A DNA stretch of 64,000 bases from an uncultured Atopobiaceae bacterium. Lineage in GTDB: Bacteria; Actinomycetota; Coriobacteriia; Coriobacteriales; Atopobiaceae. Position 1 is the first letter of the stretch, and every line of letters starts with the position of its first letter. Of this stretch, positions 7,898-15,678 are shown one piece after another. The stretch covers positions 124,001 to 188,000 of the forward strand of contig CALULO010000005.1 of assembly GCA_944321515.1 (NCBI GenBank), in the 5' to 3' direction. The notes under the pieces are model-generated. The model had not been told where the DNA came from, made no database searches, and was given only the letters and a program-made list of their open reading frames with translations. The position numbers and the translations under genes were made by a program.

Positions 7898-10408
7898 CTA
7901 CCCGCGCAGCTCCTCGGCCAGGTAGCGGCCGGTGACGCTCTCCGGGCACGCGGCCACCTGCTCGGGCGTGCCCGTGCAGACCACACGCCCGCCGGCCTCG
8001 CCGCCGCCGGGGCCCATGTCGATCACCCAGTCCGCGTTCGCGATCATATCCAGGTCGTGCTCAATCACCACGACCGTGGCCCCGTTCTGGATGAGACGCT
8101 CGAGCACCCCGAGGAGCACCCCCACGTCAAGCGGGTGCAGGCCGATCGTGGGCTCGTCAAAGACGAAGAGCGCGTCGGCCTGGTCGCGCGTGAGCTCGCT
8201 CGCGAGCTTGAGTCGCTGGGCCTCCCCGCCCGAGAGCGCCGGCGTGGCCTCGCCGAGCGTGAGGTAGCCGAGGCCCAGGTCGGAGAGGACCGCCAGCTTG
8301 GCCTTGGCCGTGCGCAGCCTGGTCCCGGCAAGCGCGTCCGCCGCCTCGTCCACCGTGAGGGCGAGAAGGTCGGGCAGGCTGGGGCCGCCGTCCGAAAGCG
8401 GGACCTCCCAGGCGGCGCGGGCGTAGCGGGCGCCGCCGCAGTCCGGGCAGGGCACGTCCACGTCCGGCAGAAACTGCACGTCAAGGGAGACCTGGCCCGT
8501 GCCGTCGCAGGTAGGGCAGCGCAGGCTCCCGGTGTTGTATGAGAACGCGCCCGCCTTGAGGCCGCGCTCGCGGGCCGCGTCGGTCTTCGCGTAGGCGCGG
8601 CGCAGGTCGTCGAGGACGCCGGAGTAGGTGGCGACCGTGGAGCGCACGTTGGCGCCAATCGGCGTGGCGTCGATGAGGTTGGCGCGCCGGATGCCCTCGG
8701 CGTCCACCGAGCGGACGTGGACCGGCAGGGCCTCCCCCGCCACGGCCGCGCGCAGGGCGGGCACCAGGCTCTCCAGCACGAGCGTGGTCTTGCCGCTGCC
8801 GGAGACGCCGGTCACCGCCGTGAGCCGCCCGCGCGGGATCTTGACCGAGAGCGGGCGCACCGTGTGGATGGCGCCCGTCTCAAGCCTGATCGCCCCGCGC
8901 TCGAAGACGTCCCCCGCGGCCGCGCGGCGACGGGCTCGCACGTCCTTCTCGCCGGAGAGGAACGGCGCGATCCGCGACCCCGGGTCCTTCTCGACCTCCG
9001 CCACCGGGCCCTGGGCGATAACGCGGCCGCCGTTGGCACCGGACCCCGGGCCGATCTCGACGAGCCAATCCGCATGGCGCAGCACCCGCACGTCATGGTC
9101 CACGAGCACCACGGAGTTGCCGTCCGCAAGGAGGTCGTCCACCACGCCGAGCAGGCCCTCCACGTTGGAGGGATGCAGGCCGATGGAGGGCTCGTCCAGC
9201 ACGTAGAGCACACCGGTGGTGCGGTTGCGCACGGCGCGGGCTAGCTGCACGCGCTGGCGCTCGCCGGTGGAGAGCGTGGCGCTGGCGCGGTCCAGGCTCA
9301 GGTACCCCAGCCCCAGCTGGGCAAGGCGCTCCATGGGCTCGGCCATCTCGGAGCAGATGGTCTCCGCCATCGGGCGGAGCTCCGCGGGCACCGTGCCCGG
9401 CACGCGCGGCACCCAAGCCGCGAGCTCGTCCAGGGTCATCGCCGTGGCGTCCGCGAGCGTGCGGCCGTCCACCACCGGGCCGCGCGCCGCCTCCGAGAGC
9501 CGGGTGCCCCCGCAGTCAGGGCACACGTCCTCGCGCAGGAACCTCGCCACGCGCGCGAGGCCCTTCTCGTCCTTTGCCTTGGCGAGCGCGTTCTCCACGG
9601 TGTAGACGGCGTTGTAGTAGGTGAAGTCCAGCTCGGCGAAGTTGTCGCCCCTCTTGGCCTTGTAGAGGATGTGGCGCTTCTCGGCCGGGCCGTGGAAGAC
9701 GATCTGGCGCTCCTCGGGCGTGAGCTCGCGGAAGGGGACGTCCGTGCGCACGCCCATCTCCCGGCAGACCTGCTTCATGAGGTCCCACATGAGGCTGCCC
9801 CACGGCAGGACCGCCCCGTCGTCGATGCTAATCGACTCGTCCGGCACGAGGCTCGCCTCGTCGACCGTGCGCACGACGCCCGTGCCGCCGCAAGTGGGAC
9901 AGGCGCCGCCGCTGTTGAAGGCGAGGTCCTCCGCCCCGGGCCCGTAGAACTCCCTGCCGCAGCTGGGGCAGGTGATCGGCTGCATGAGCGCCACGGCCAT
10001 GGACGGCTCGGCGTGGGCACCGCAGTGCGGGCACCGGTGGCTGCCGAGGCGCGAGAAGAGCAGGCGCAGGTAGTTGAGGAGCTCGGTGGAGGTGCCGAAG
10101 GTGGAGTGCACGCCCCCGACGCCCGGCCGCTGTCGCAGCGCGAGGGCCGCGGGCACGTGCCGCACCTCGTCGACGGTGGCGCGGGCCGTCTGCCCGATGC
10201 GACGACGTGTGTAGGTCGAGAGCGCGTCCAGGTAGCGGCGGCTGCCCTCGGCGTAGAGGGTGCCGAGCGCCAGCGAGCTCTTGCCCGAGCCGGAGACGCC
10301 CGCGATTCCCACGAGGCACCCCAGCGGGATGTCAACGTCCACGTTCTTGAGGTTGTGCACGCGCGCGCCACGCACCTCGATGTGGTCCGGCTGGATGCTC
10401 CCGGGCAT
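7898..10408 (-). CDS. UvrA-like ABC-ATPase lacking the UvrB-binding domain
   Basis: An 836-residue tandem ATPase of the excinuclease A superfamily. Walker A motifs read GVSGSGKSS (residues 37-45) and GVSGSGKTT, with UvrA-type signatures LSTGERQRVQLARAV and LSGGEAQRLKLA, plus zinc-binding CPSCG...CPTCGGTG and CPTCDGTG...CPDCGG. In canonical UvrA about 110 residues that bind UvrB separate RLLFxRxG from the first zinc finger; here HRCPHCGAH follows almost at once and the intervening domain is absent. Such shortened UvrA paralogues (UvrA2/DrrC class) are linked to tolerance of DNA-binding drugs rather than to excision repair with UvrB, which fits the neighbouring ABC exporter, but the function is inferred. 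The ATG at 10408 has AAGGGGG upstream. Confidence 0.88.
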   Translation of the reverse strand: MPGSIQPDHIEVRGARVHNLKNVDVDIPLGCLVGIAGVSGSGKSSLALGTLYAEGSRRYLDALSTYTRRRIGQTARATVDEVRHVPAALALRQRPGVGGVHSTFGTSTELLNYLRLLFSRLGSHRCPHCGAHAEPSMAVALMQPITCPSCGREFYGPGAEDLAFNSGGACPTCGGTGVVRTVDEASLVPDESISIDDGAVLPWGSLMWDLMKQVCREMGVRTDVPFRELTPEERQIVFHGPAEKRHILYKAKRGDNFAELDFTYYNAVYTVENALAKAKDEKGLARVARFLREDVCPDCGGTRLSEAARGPVVDGRTLADATAMTLDELAAWVPRVPGTVPAELRPMAETICSEMAEPMERLAQLGLGYLSLDRASATLSTGERQRVQLARAVRNRTTGVLYVLDEPSIGLHPSNVEGLLGVVDDLLADGNSVVLVDHDVRVLRHADWLVEIGPGSGANGGRVIAQGPVAEVEKDPGSRIAPFLSGEKDVRARRRAAAGDVFERGAIRLETGAIHTVRPLSVKIPRGRLTAVTGVSGSGKTTLVLESLVPALRAAVAGEALPVHVRSVDAEGIRRANLIDATPIGANVRSTVATYSGVLDDLRRAYAKTDAARERGLKAGAFSYNTGSLRCPTCDGTGQVSLDVQFLPDVDVPCPDCGGARYARAAWEVPLSDGGPSLPDLLALTVDEAADALAGTRLRTAKAKLAVLSDLGLGYLTLGEATPALSGGEAQRLKLASELTRDQADALFVFDEPTIGLHPLDVGVLLGVLERLIQNGATVVVIEHDLDMIANADWVIDMGPGGGEAGGRVVCTGTPEQVAACPESVTGRYLAEELRG

Positions 10409-10533
10409 CACGGCCCCCTTCCCGACGGTCGTCCTACCCGCCGATGATACGCCACGGCGAGAAGGACGCGGCGCTCCTCGCCGGCCGCGGGGGCGGCTGC
10501 GAACAGGGGGCGGGCGGCAGGTCCTTCTCGCCC

Positions 10534-11043
10534 CTAGCGCACGTAGGGCGCCAGCGCCGCGGACCAGCGGGCGAGAAGCCGCTCCAGGCTCCACGAGGCG
10601 TTGGCCGGGCTCGTTGACGGCAGGACCTCGGCCTCGATCCCCGTCACCGGCTCCAGCCAGCGCCGATACAGCCGCCCCGCCGTGCCACCGTTGCAGAGCA
10701 CTGCCTCGAGGGGAGCCGCGCGCGTGATGCGCGCCACGTCGGACGGCGTCACGTTCTTGATGGACGCGTCCGAAGACCCGCGCACGTCGCAGCTCTCGAT
10801 CACGTCCCAGAGCGCCACGCCGTGGCGCAGCAGCAGGGCCCGCTTGCCGGGGACGTCACCCACCGCGGGCACCTCCTCGCCCACCACCGACGCGAGCACC
10901 CGCCAGAAGCGGTTCTGCGGGTTGCCGTAGTAGAACTGGTTCTGGCGCGAGAGCACCGACGGGAACGACCCCAGCACGAGCACGCGGCACCGCTCGTCGA
11001 AGACCGGCTCGAAGCCGTGGGATATGTGCTGATAGTCCGCCAT
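10534..11043 (-). CDS. DNA-deoxyinosine glycosylase-like protein (uracil-DNA glycosylase fold)
   Basis: A 169-residue protein. The N-terminal VLVLGSFPSVLSRQNQFYYG and NPQNRFW are the signature of the small Mug/deoxyinosine glycosylase branch of the uracil-DNA glycosylase superfamily; the C-terminal LPSTSPANASW is the second active-site loop. Such enzymes excise deaminated bases and start base-excision repair. The start at 11043 (MADYQH) has no convincing SD; the frame extends upstream into the repeat-rich region, where it becomes Ala/Pro/Arg low-complexity sequence, so that extension is rejected. The UvrA-like gene lies 125 bp downstream on the same strand, with copies of the 12-mer at 10521 and 10456 between them. 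Confidence 0.82.
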   Translation of the reverse strand: MADYQHISHGFEPVFDERCRVLVLGSFPSVLSRQNQFYYGNPQNRFWRVLASVVGEEVPAVGDVPGKRALLLRHGVALWDVIESCDVRGSSDASIKNVTPSDVARITRAAPLEAVLCNGGTAGRLYRRWLEPVTGIEAEVLPSTSPANASWSLERLLARWSAALAPYVR

Positions 11044-11518
11044 GCGCCCATGGTATCGCGTTTTCTCGTCGGGAAGGGCCTCCTCCGAAAGGACGGGGCC
11101 TCGCGCGTGGTGCGCTGGTTGCGCGGGTTGCGCCGCCGGGCGCGCGGCGCGGGTTGCGCGGGTTGTGCCGCCGGGCGCGTTGCGCGAGGTTGCGCGTGCA
11201 AATTCTGAAAGCACACAATGCGCAGTCGACGGATTGCGCGCCATTTCGGATGCTTCTGGGCGGTTGTGCATGCAATGGTTACGTCGTTTGCACGCACAAC
11301 CGCGGGTACGGCCAGCAAGCGTGCCGGCGCCGCACTCCTACGGCATCCCGCCGGCCAGCGTCCTCCAAGCCCCGACCGCACGCCCGCGCCCCTGCCGGCC
11401 GCCCCCTACCGCCCGGCGAAGCGCACACAACGCTCGTCGGGTTTCCGACGTCAATGACCGACGCAACGTTTAAGTTTTGTGGATATGGGCAACCAGCCTC
11501 AACCCCCGAGAGGAACCC
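11044..11518. repeat. repeat-rich intergenic region with family C palindromes
   Basis: No gene is supported. At about 11115-11185 a GC-rich direct repeat (GGTTGCGC...GCCGCCGGGCGCG) occurs twice. A degenerate family C unit starts at 11186 with GAGGTTGCGCGTGCAAA. A clean palindrome lies at 11261-11302: CGGTTGTGCATGCAA, 11 bases, then TTTGCACGCACAACCG. The last 60 bases before the HPr-like gene are more AT-rich and probably hold its promoter, but no confident -35/-10 pair is visible. Confidence 0.7.
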
Positions 11519-11773
11519 ATGCTCGAGCTACCCTGTGACATCACCGACCCGCTGGGGCTGCACGTGCAGCTCGCGGTGCTGCTTGCCGGCGAGGCCGGCC
11601 GCTGGCGCAGCCGCGTCACCCTCTCGCATGCGGGACGCACCGTGGACGCGCGGCAGACGTTCGACCTCATGATGCTTGGCGTGCGACCCGGCGAGCACGT
11701 GGTGGTGCGCGTGGACGGCCCCGATGAGGCCACCGCCGGCGCCGCGATCAAGAAGCTGCTCGCCACGTTCTAG
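11519..11773 (+). CDS. HPr-like protein with an altered active site
   Basis: An 84-residue protein whose length and strand pattern match HPr, the phosphocarrier of the sugar phosphotransferase system. His15 is present in PLGLHVQLA at exactly the HPr position, but the conserved GLHARPA becomes GLHVQLA, so Arg17 and Pro18 are lost, and the regulatory Ser46 is replaced by Gln46 (next residue Thr) in the segment before MMLGVRPGE. It could still accept phosphate from Enzyme I poorly, or act as a regulatory paralogue as Crh does. It stands alone with no PTS genes nearby. The ATG at 11519 follows GAGAGG at good spacing. Confidence 0.75.
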   Translation: MLELPCDITDPLGLHVQLAVLLAGEAGRWRSRVTLSHAGRTVDARQTFDLMMLGVRPGEHVVVRVDGPDEATAGAAIKKLLATF

Positions 11774-12145
11774 CCGACGCTCGGGAGGGCGCGGCGCCCG
11801 CCGCGGAGCCATCGCGAGCGGCTAGACGCCCGCAGCGCGTCCAGCCACAGCACGCGCAACCGCGCATCTTTGGTCACGATGAGTTTGCGCATGCAAAAGG
11901 CGAAACTATCTCATGCGCAACCTCCCCCAGTTGGGCTGAGTTGGCGAGAAGAACCTTCTTGTGCATGATTTGCTTCCACTTTTTGCACGCACAACCTCAC
12001 GCATAAGCTCGGGGGCACGCACAGCCTCACGTGCACAACCTCGGGGGCGCGCACAGCATCCCCCGCCCCCGCGCGTTGCCGAGCCCCGCACGCGTGCGCC
12101 CCTCGCCCACGGCGGCCCCGCGCCGCCCCGGAGCCCGCCGGCCAG
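11774..12145. repeat. intergenic region with family C palindromes, one 12-mer and GC-rich direct repeats
   Basis: A family C unit at 11881-11924 pairs GAGTTTGCGCATGCA with TCATGCGCAACCTC. A 12-mer copy (GGCGAGAAGAAC) follows at 11943. A second, more degenerate unit ends with TTTGCACGCACAACCTC at 11998. CTCGGGGGCRCGCACAGC then occurs twice between about 12007 and 12060. No gene is supported. The region separates the HPr-like gene from the convergent TVP38-type gene, so it may also act in termination. Confidence 0.7.
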
Positions 12146-12847
12146 CTACCTCCGGACGCGCGACTCGAAGCGGCGGTACATGAGCCCGCCGGCAACCGCG
12201 AGCACCACGGCCACCGCCACCGAGGCCGCGGCCACCGCGTAGTTGCCGTCGCCGAAGGCCGAGGCGGCAACCGTCGACGTCACCACCGAGGGAATCCGCC
12301 CCAGCGTGCAGATGGCAAGCGTTGCGCCGAAGCGCATTTTCGTGAGACCCGCGAAGTACGTGAGGAAGTCCTTGGGCGTGCCCGGGATCAGGAAAACAAC
12401 CAGCATCAGCAGCTCCAAGCGACGCGCGTCGGAGAGCCAGCTGAAGCGCTCGAGGCTCCCGCGGTCAAAGAACACGCCCACGAGACGCCAGCCCCAGCGG
12501 CGCACCGCCCAGTAGATGACGCTCGACGCGACGGCCGAGGCCACCAGGCACAGCAGCGTCCCCTCCCAGAGCCCAAAGGCGTAGCCGCTCGCAAGCTCCA
12601 CCGGCTCGCCGGGCAGGAACGCCAGCACGATCTGCAGCGCGTTCACCCCGACGATCGCGAGGCGCGAGAGCGCGAAGTGCTCGTCCACGAAGGCCCGGAC
12701 CGCGGCGGCGTTGGACAGCCACGAGTAGAGCCCCGGAAGCCACCGCCAGCACGCCAGGGCCACGACCATTGCCACGGCGAGAAGGACCCCGACCGCGAGG
12801 GCCTTTCGAAGGCGCTGCGAGCGCACCGCCTCGACACGTCCGCTCAT
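12146..12847 (-). CDS. TVP38/TMEM64 (DedA-related) membrane protein
   Basis: A 233-residue integral membrane protein with about six hydrophobic segments. The stretch LPGEPVELASGYAFGLWEG is the conserved re-entrant signature of the TVP38/TMEM64 family, and FLIPGTPKDFLTYFAGLTKM is its second conserved segment. Relatives (the DedA superfamily) are implicated in lipid scrambling and membrane homeostasis; no substrate can be assigned. The start ATG at 12847 overlaps the stop of the response regulator as ATGA, so the two are translationally coupled. That argues the regulator and membrane protein act in one process. A 12-mer copy (12776) encodes part of the first membrane helix (VLLAV). Confidence 0.85.
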   Translation of the reverse strand: MSGRVEAVRSQRLRKALAVGVLLAVAMVVALACWRWLPGLYSWLSNAAAVRAFVDEHFALSRLAIVGVNALQIVLAFLPGEPVELASGYAFGLWEGTLLCLVASAVASSVIYWAVRRWGWRLVGVFFDRGSLERFSWLSDARRLELLMLVVFLIPGTPKDFLTYFAGLTKMRFGATLAICTLGRIPSVVTSTVAASAFGDGNYAVAAASVAVAVVLAVAGGLMYRRFESRVRR

Positions 12848-13539
12848 CGCCCCGCCCATCGATAGCCGACTCCCCAGACCGTCTCCAGACATCCCCCGTC
12901 CGCCCCGGCAGCCGAGAGCTTGGCCCGCACGCGACGCACGTGCTCGCGCTCGACCGAGGGGTCACCGATGGCGTTTCGTCCCCAGACGCGCTGGTAGATG
13001 AGGTTGCGATCAAAGACGCGCCCCGGGCTCTCCGTGAGCAGCGCCAGGATGTCGAACTCGATCCGCGTGAGGTCCACACGCGTGCCCGTGGACACGACCT
13101 CCACCGTGCGCGCCTCGCAGTCAACCGCCAGGCCTCCGGTAAGGCGCACGTCCCCAGAGGCGTCAGGATCGCGTCGGCGGCGCGCCAGCTGCGCGCGCAC
13201 GCGGCTGCCGAGCAGCTCGGGAGAGAACAGCTCGGCCACGCAGTCGTCCTCGCCGACCGCAGGGCGCCCGGGCTGGTCGCCCTCACACACGCGCACCGTG
13301 AGCAGCACGACGGGACAGCCCAGCCGGTCGCGCAGCCGTCTGCAGATCTCGAGGCCGTCCATCCCCGGCACGCTCACGTCCAGAAGCGCCAGGCCGGCAC
13401 CGCCCTCGGGCAACTCGGACCCCGACGGCCCGTCGTACGCCACCAGCGCCCGGTAGCCCTCCGTGCGAAAGAGCTCGTCGAGCGTGGCCGCTATGGCCCG
13501 CCCGTCGTCGACGATCAGTATGCGCGGTGCGTCCACCAT
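12844..13539 (-). CDS. OmpR/PhoB-type response regulator with incomplete receiver active site
   Basis: A 231-residue protein. The receiver domain (about 1-120) keeps the acidic pair in ILIVDDG, the phospho-acceptor Asp in LALLDVSVPGMDG and the Thr in VVLLTVR, but the invariant Lys of the KPF motif is missing: the segment after GEDD reads CVAELFSP. The C-terminal winged helix (about 135-231) is typical, with FDILALLTESPGRVFDRNLI and VWGVGYRW. No histidine kinase is beside it. The ATG at 13539 has GGGGGAAG upstream. The gene overlaps the TVP38-type gene by four bases. Four 11-bp-spaced repeats about 380 bp upstream (13921-13959) are a candidate binding site. Confidence 0.88.
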   Translation of the reverse strand: MVDAPRILIVDDGRAIAATLDELFRTEGYRALVAYDGPSGSELPEGGAGLALLDVSVPGMDGLEICRRLRDRLGCPVVLLTVRVCEGDQPGRPAVGEDDCVAELFSPELLGSRVRAQLARRRRDPDASGDVRLTGGLAVDCEARTVEVVSTGTRVDLTRIEFDILALLTESPGRVFDRNLIYQRVWGRNAIGDPSVEREHVRRVRAKLSAAGADGGCLETVWGVGYRWAGR

Positions 13540-13920
13540 TGGGCTTCCCCCTTCGCATGAACATGACGCAGGGCGACCGCCGTCGCCCCGGTACCCCACC
13601 CCCAGGGTCCTCACCGCCCAGAATGAAGAAGCGCCGGCGAGAAGAACCGTCAGGGAGCGAGCACCCCTGTCGAGCGCGGGCTCGGCGGTCGCGCGGGCAC
13701 CCCGACGCAAACGCGCGAGCGCCGGCGCCCGTCCGCGCGGGCCAAGCCGCCGCGCAGGCCCCGCAGGCGGCGCGCGAGTCGCCGCGCGCCGCCGCTGGGG
13801 TGACAACGATTCTGCCCTCCGGGCCCACGCGAGGCCATCGAGCGGGCTTACGCTCGGGTGACGCTTTGGTAAGGTTCCGAGCCGCCGGGGCAAGCCCGAC
13901 ATCCCTAGGATGCCGGGCGA
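13540..13920. other. intergenic region upstream of the response regulator, no gene seen
   Basis: About 380 bp without a supported gene. It contains one 12-mer copy (13636-13647) and GC-rich sequence with short inverted repeats; the minus strand carries GGAACCTTACC near 13870. It may be a long 5' leader for the response regulator transcript, since its likely operator lies at the far end. Confidence 0.5.
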
Positions 13921-13959
13921 GCCTAATGGAAGGCTAACGGGCGCCTAAAGGATGCCTGA
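13921..13959 (-). promoter_or_regulatory. four hexamer repeats at exact 11-bp spacing, candidate OmpR/PhoB-type operator
   Basis: GCCTAA at 13921, GGCTAA at 13932, GCCTAA at 13943 and GCCTGA at 13954 are each 11 bp apart, i.e. on one face of the helix. On the minus strand they read TTAGGC-like. Head-to-tail repeats at 11 bp are the known binding pattern of OmpR/PhoB-family regulators. The site lies between the LOG gene's stop codon and the response regulator gene, so autoregulation is a reasonable inference. Confidence 0.6.
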
Positions 13960-13977
13960 GGTTCGCCAGCGGGCCGC

Positions 13978-14829
13978 CTAGCGTCGAATCTCGCTCAGGG
14001 CCACGCGAACCGCCTCGTCCTCGTCGTCGGTAACCACGACGAGCTCCGGGTCCAGCGGGGAGATGTTGCCGGCGTCCATGACCGTGCCCTCGATCCACTC
14101 CATGAGACCACGCCAGTAGTCGGTGCCAAAGAGCACCACCGGGGTTCGCGTGACCTTGTGCGTCTGGACCAGCGTGAGCAGCTCGAAGGTCTCGTCGAGC
14201 GTACCGAAGCCTCCCGGGAAGATAATCGCCCCCTGCGAGTACTTCACGAACATCGTCTTGCGCACGAAGAAGTAACGGAAGGTCATGCCGAGGTTGACCC
14301 ACTTGTTGATGCCCTGCTCGTGCGGGAGCTCGATGCCCAGGCCCACGGACTTACCGCCCGCCTTGGCCGCACCGCAGTTGACGGCCTCCATGATGCCCGG
14401 GCCGCCACCGGTGATCACGGCGACGCCCGCCTGGGCGAGCTTTCTGCCCACGTGGCGCGCGGCGCGGTACATCGGGTCGGTGCGCGGCGTGCGGGCCGAG
14501 CCGAAGCAGGTAACGGCCGGGCCGAGCTCCGCAAGCGCACCGAAGCCGTCCACAAACTCGGCCTGGATGCGCAGCACGCGCCAAGGGTCCATGTGAAGCC
14601 AGTCGGTAGGGCCCTCGGGCGCGAGGAGGTTGCCGGTGGTGGTGTCGGAGGGGATCATCGGCCCGCGCATGATCACGGGTCCGCGGTGGTAGGTGGTGCC
14701 GAGGGGGTCCTCGGAAGCGCTCGTGGCGCCGGGGGTGCTGGTCGCGGCAGCGTCAGGCGTGGAGGCGCTGGCGCCGGCAGCCGTGGTCGTGTCGTCGGGG
14801 ACCGTGCCGAGGTCCTTCTCGTCTGTCAT
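13978..14829 (-). CDS. LOG-family protein (TIGR00730-type nucleotide-binding protein)
   Basis: A 283-residue protein. Residues from about 100 form a Rossmann-like domain with AVITGGGPGIMEAVNCGA and the diagnostic PGGFGTLDE motif of LOG/lysine-decarboxylase-like proteins. Known members are cytokinin riboside 5'-monophosphate phosphoribohydrolases or more general nucleotide 5'-monophosphate nucleosidases; the cytoplasmic bacterial role is often unknown. The first 50 or so residues are an Ala/Thr/Ser-rich tail without family counterpart and begin MTDEKDLG, related to the GEKD tags encoded by the 12-mer elsewhere. The ATG at 14829 has a strong AAAGGAG SD. Confidence 0.88.
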   Translation of the reverse strand: MTDEKDLGTVPDDTTTAAGASASTPDAAATSTPGATSASEDPLGTTYHRGPVIMRGPMIPSDTTTGNLLAPEGPTDWLHMDPWRVLRIQAEFVDGFGALAELGPAVTCFGSARTPRTDPMYRAARHVGRKLAQAGVAVITGGGPGIMEAVNCGAAKAGGKSVGLGIELPHEQGINKWVNLGMTFRYFFVRKTMFVKYSQGAIIFPGGFGTLDETFELLTLVQTHKVTRTPVVLFGTDYWRGLMEWIEGTVMDAGNISPLDPELVVVTDDEDEAVRVALSEIRR

Positions 14830-15032
14830 CTGGGTACTCCTTTCGTCTGACGTCCCACGCTACGCGCGGCGCGTCAGCGACGGGTAAGCGAGCGATACCA
14901 GTTGTGTACCCAGTTGTGACGAAAGGGCCCCGTCGGGACAGAGCCGGCCGAGATGGGCCGGGAGACCCTGGTCGGGACAAGCCGGAACGGGGCGTAGCGC
15001 CCGACCGGTGCAGGACAAGAGAGGCGCAGCCG

Positions 15033-15479
15033 TCACTCCCCGCTCTCGAAGTGCTCCGGGGACTCGATGCCCCAGAGCGTCACGGGCAACGAGCCCTGGC
15101 CCTCGTCCACGTATGAGACGACCCACGTGGCGCCCGGCTTAATGACGCCCACGCCGGTCAGCAGCTCGGAGCAGTCCAGCGTGCCGGTTGCGCCCACGGG
15201 CACCTGGCCGCGCCGGTGCCCTCCCAGCTCTCCGTCGACGACCTCCACCTCCAGGGTCTGGGCCTCCTCGTCGCGCGCGGTCACCCTCACCCAGAGGTAG
15301 GCCAGGTCGGACTCGGCGGGAGCGGAGGCGCTGACGGAGGCGTCGGAGGTCGCGCTCCCGTCGGAGCCGGCGCCGGCATCGGCGCTGCCCAGGGCAGTCG
15401 CGGCGGCCCAGGCCACCGCGGCGATCACGAGCAGCACGAGCGCCGCCTGCAGCATCCTCGTCCTTCTCGCCAGCGTCAT
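15033..15479 (-). CDS. small N-terminally anchored extracytoplasmic protein, unknown function
   Basis: A 148-residue protein I do not recognise. An N-terminal basic stretch (TLARRTRM) and one hydrophobic helix (LQAALVLLVIAAVAWAAATA) anchor it. A Ser/Ala/Asp-rich linker (about residues 35-60) leads to a compact domain of about 85 residues rich in beta-type sequence (VRVTARDEEAQTLEVEVVDG and VIKPGATWVVSYVDEGQ). The ATG at 15479 has AAAGGAG upstream; a longer in-frame start at 15509 lacks an SD. A 12-mer copy in minus orientation (15460) covers codons 3-7. The domain is probably outside the membrane. Confidence 0.72.
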   Translation of the reverse strand: MTLARRTRMLQAALVLLVIAAVAWAAATALGSADAGAGSDGSATSDASVSASAPAESDLAYLWVRVTARDEEAQTLEVEVVDGELGGHRRGQVPVGATGTLDCSELLTGVGVIKPGATWVVSYVDEGQGSLPVTLWGIESPEHFESGE

Positions 15480-15497
15480 GGGCGCTCCTTTAGCAGG

Positions 15498-15565
15498 TGA
15501 CGGAGCCATCCAGGTGGTGGAGCCATCTAGATGACGGAACTATCCAGGTAGTGGAACCATCGTAG
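15498..15565. repeat. 34-bp tandem repeat, two copies, upstream of the anchored protein gene
   Basis: Unit 1 (15498-15531) begins TGACGGAGCCATCCAGGTGG and unit 2 (15532-15565) begins TGACGGAACTATCCAGGTAG; the halves also resemble each other around GGARCCATC. The repeats lie directly upstream of the SD of the gene starting at 15479, where a promoter or operator would be expected. Confidence 0.7.
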
Positions 15566-15590
15566 CTCCCGGGACGGAAAGCGGCGACAG

Positions 15591-15613
15591 ACGGCCCCGC
15601 GGGCGGGGCCGTT
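15591..15613 (-). terminator. hairpin downstream of the FeoA-FeoB fusion
   Basis: ACGGCCCCG and CGGGGCCGT form a near-perfect stem at 15591-15613, about 70 bp after the stop codon in the direction of transcription. The T-tract is poor. Two 17-bp direct repeats (CCGGCCTCGCAACGGCA) lie between the stop and the hairpin at about 15633-15666. Confidence 0.55.
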
Positions 15614-15678
15614 GCCTGGCCAGCGGAAGGCGCCGGCCTCGCAACGGCACCGGCCTCGCAACGGCATCCCGCTTCGCG

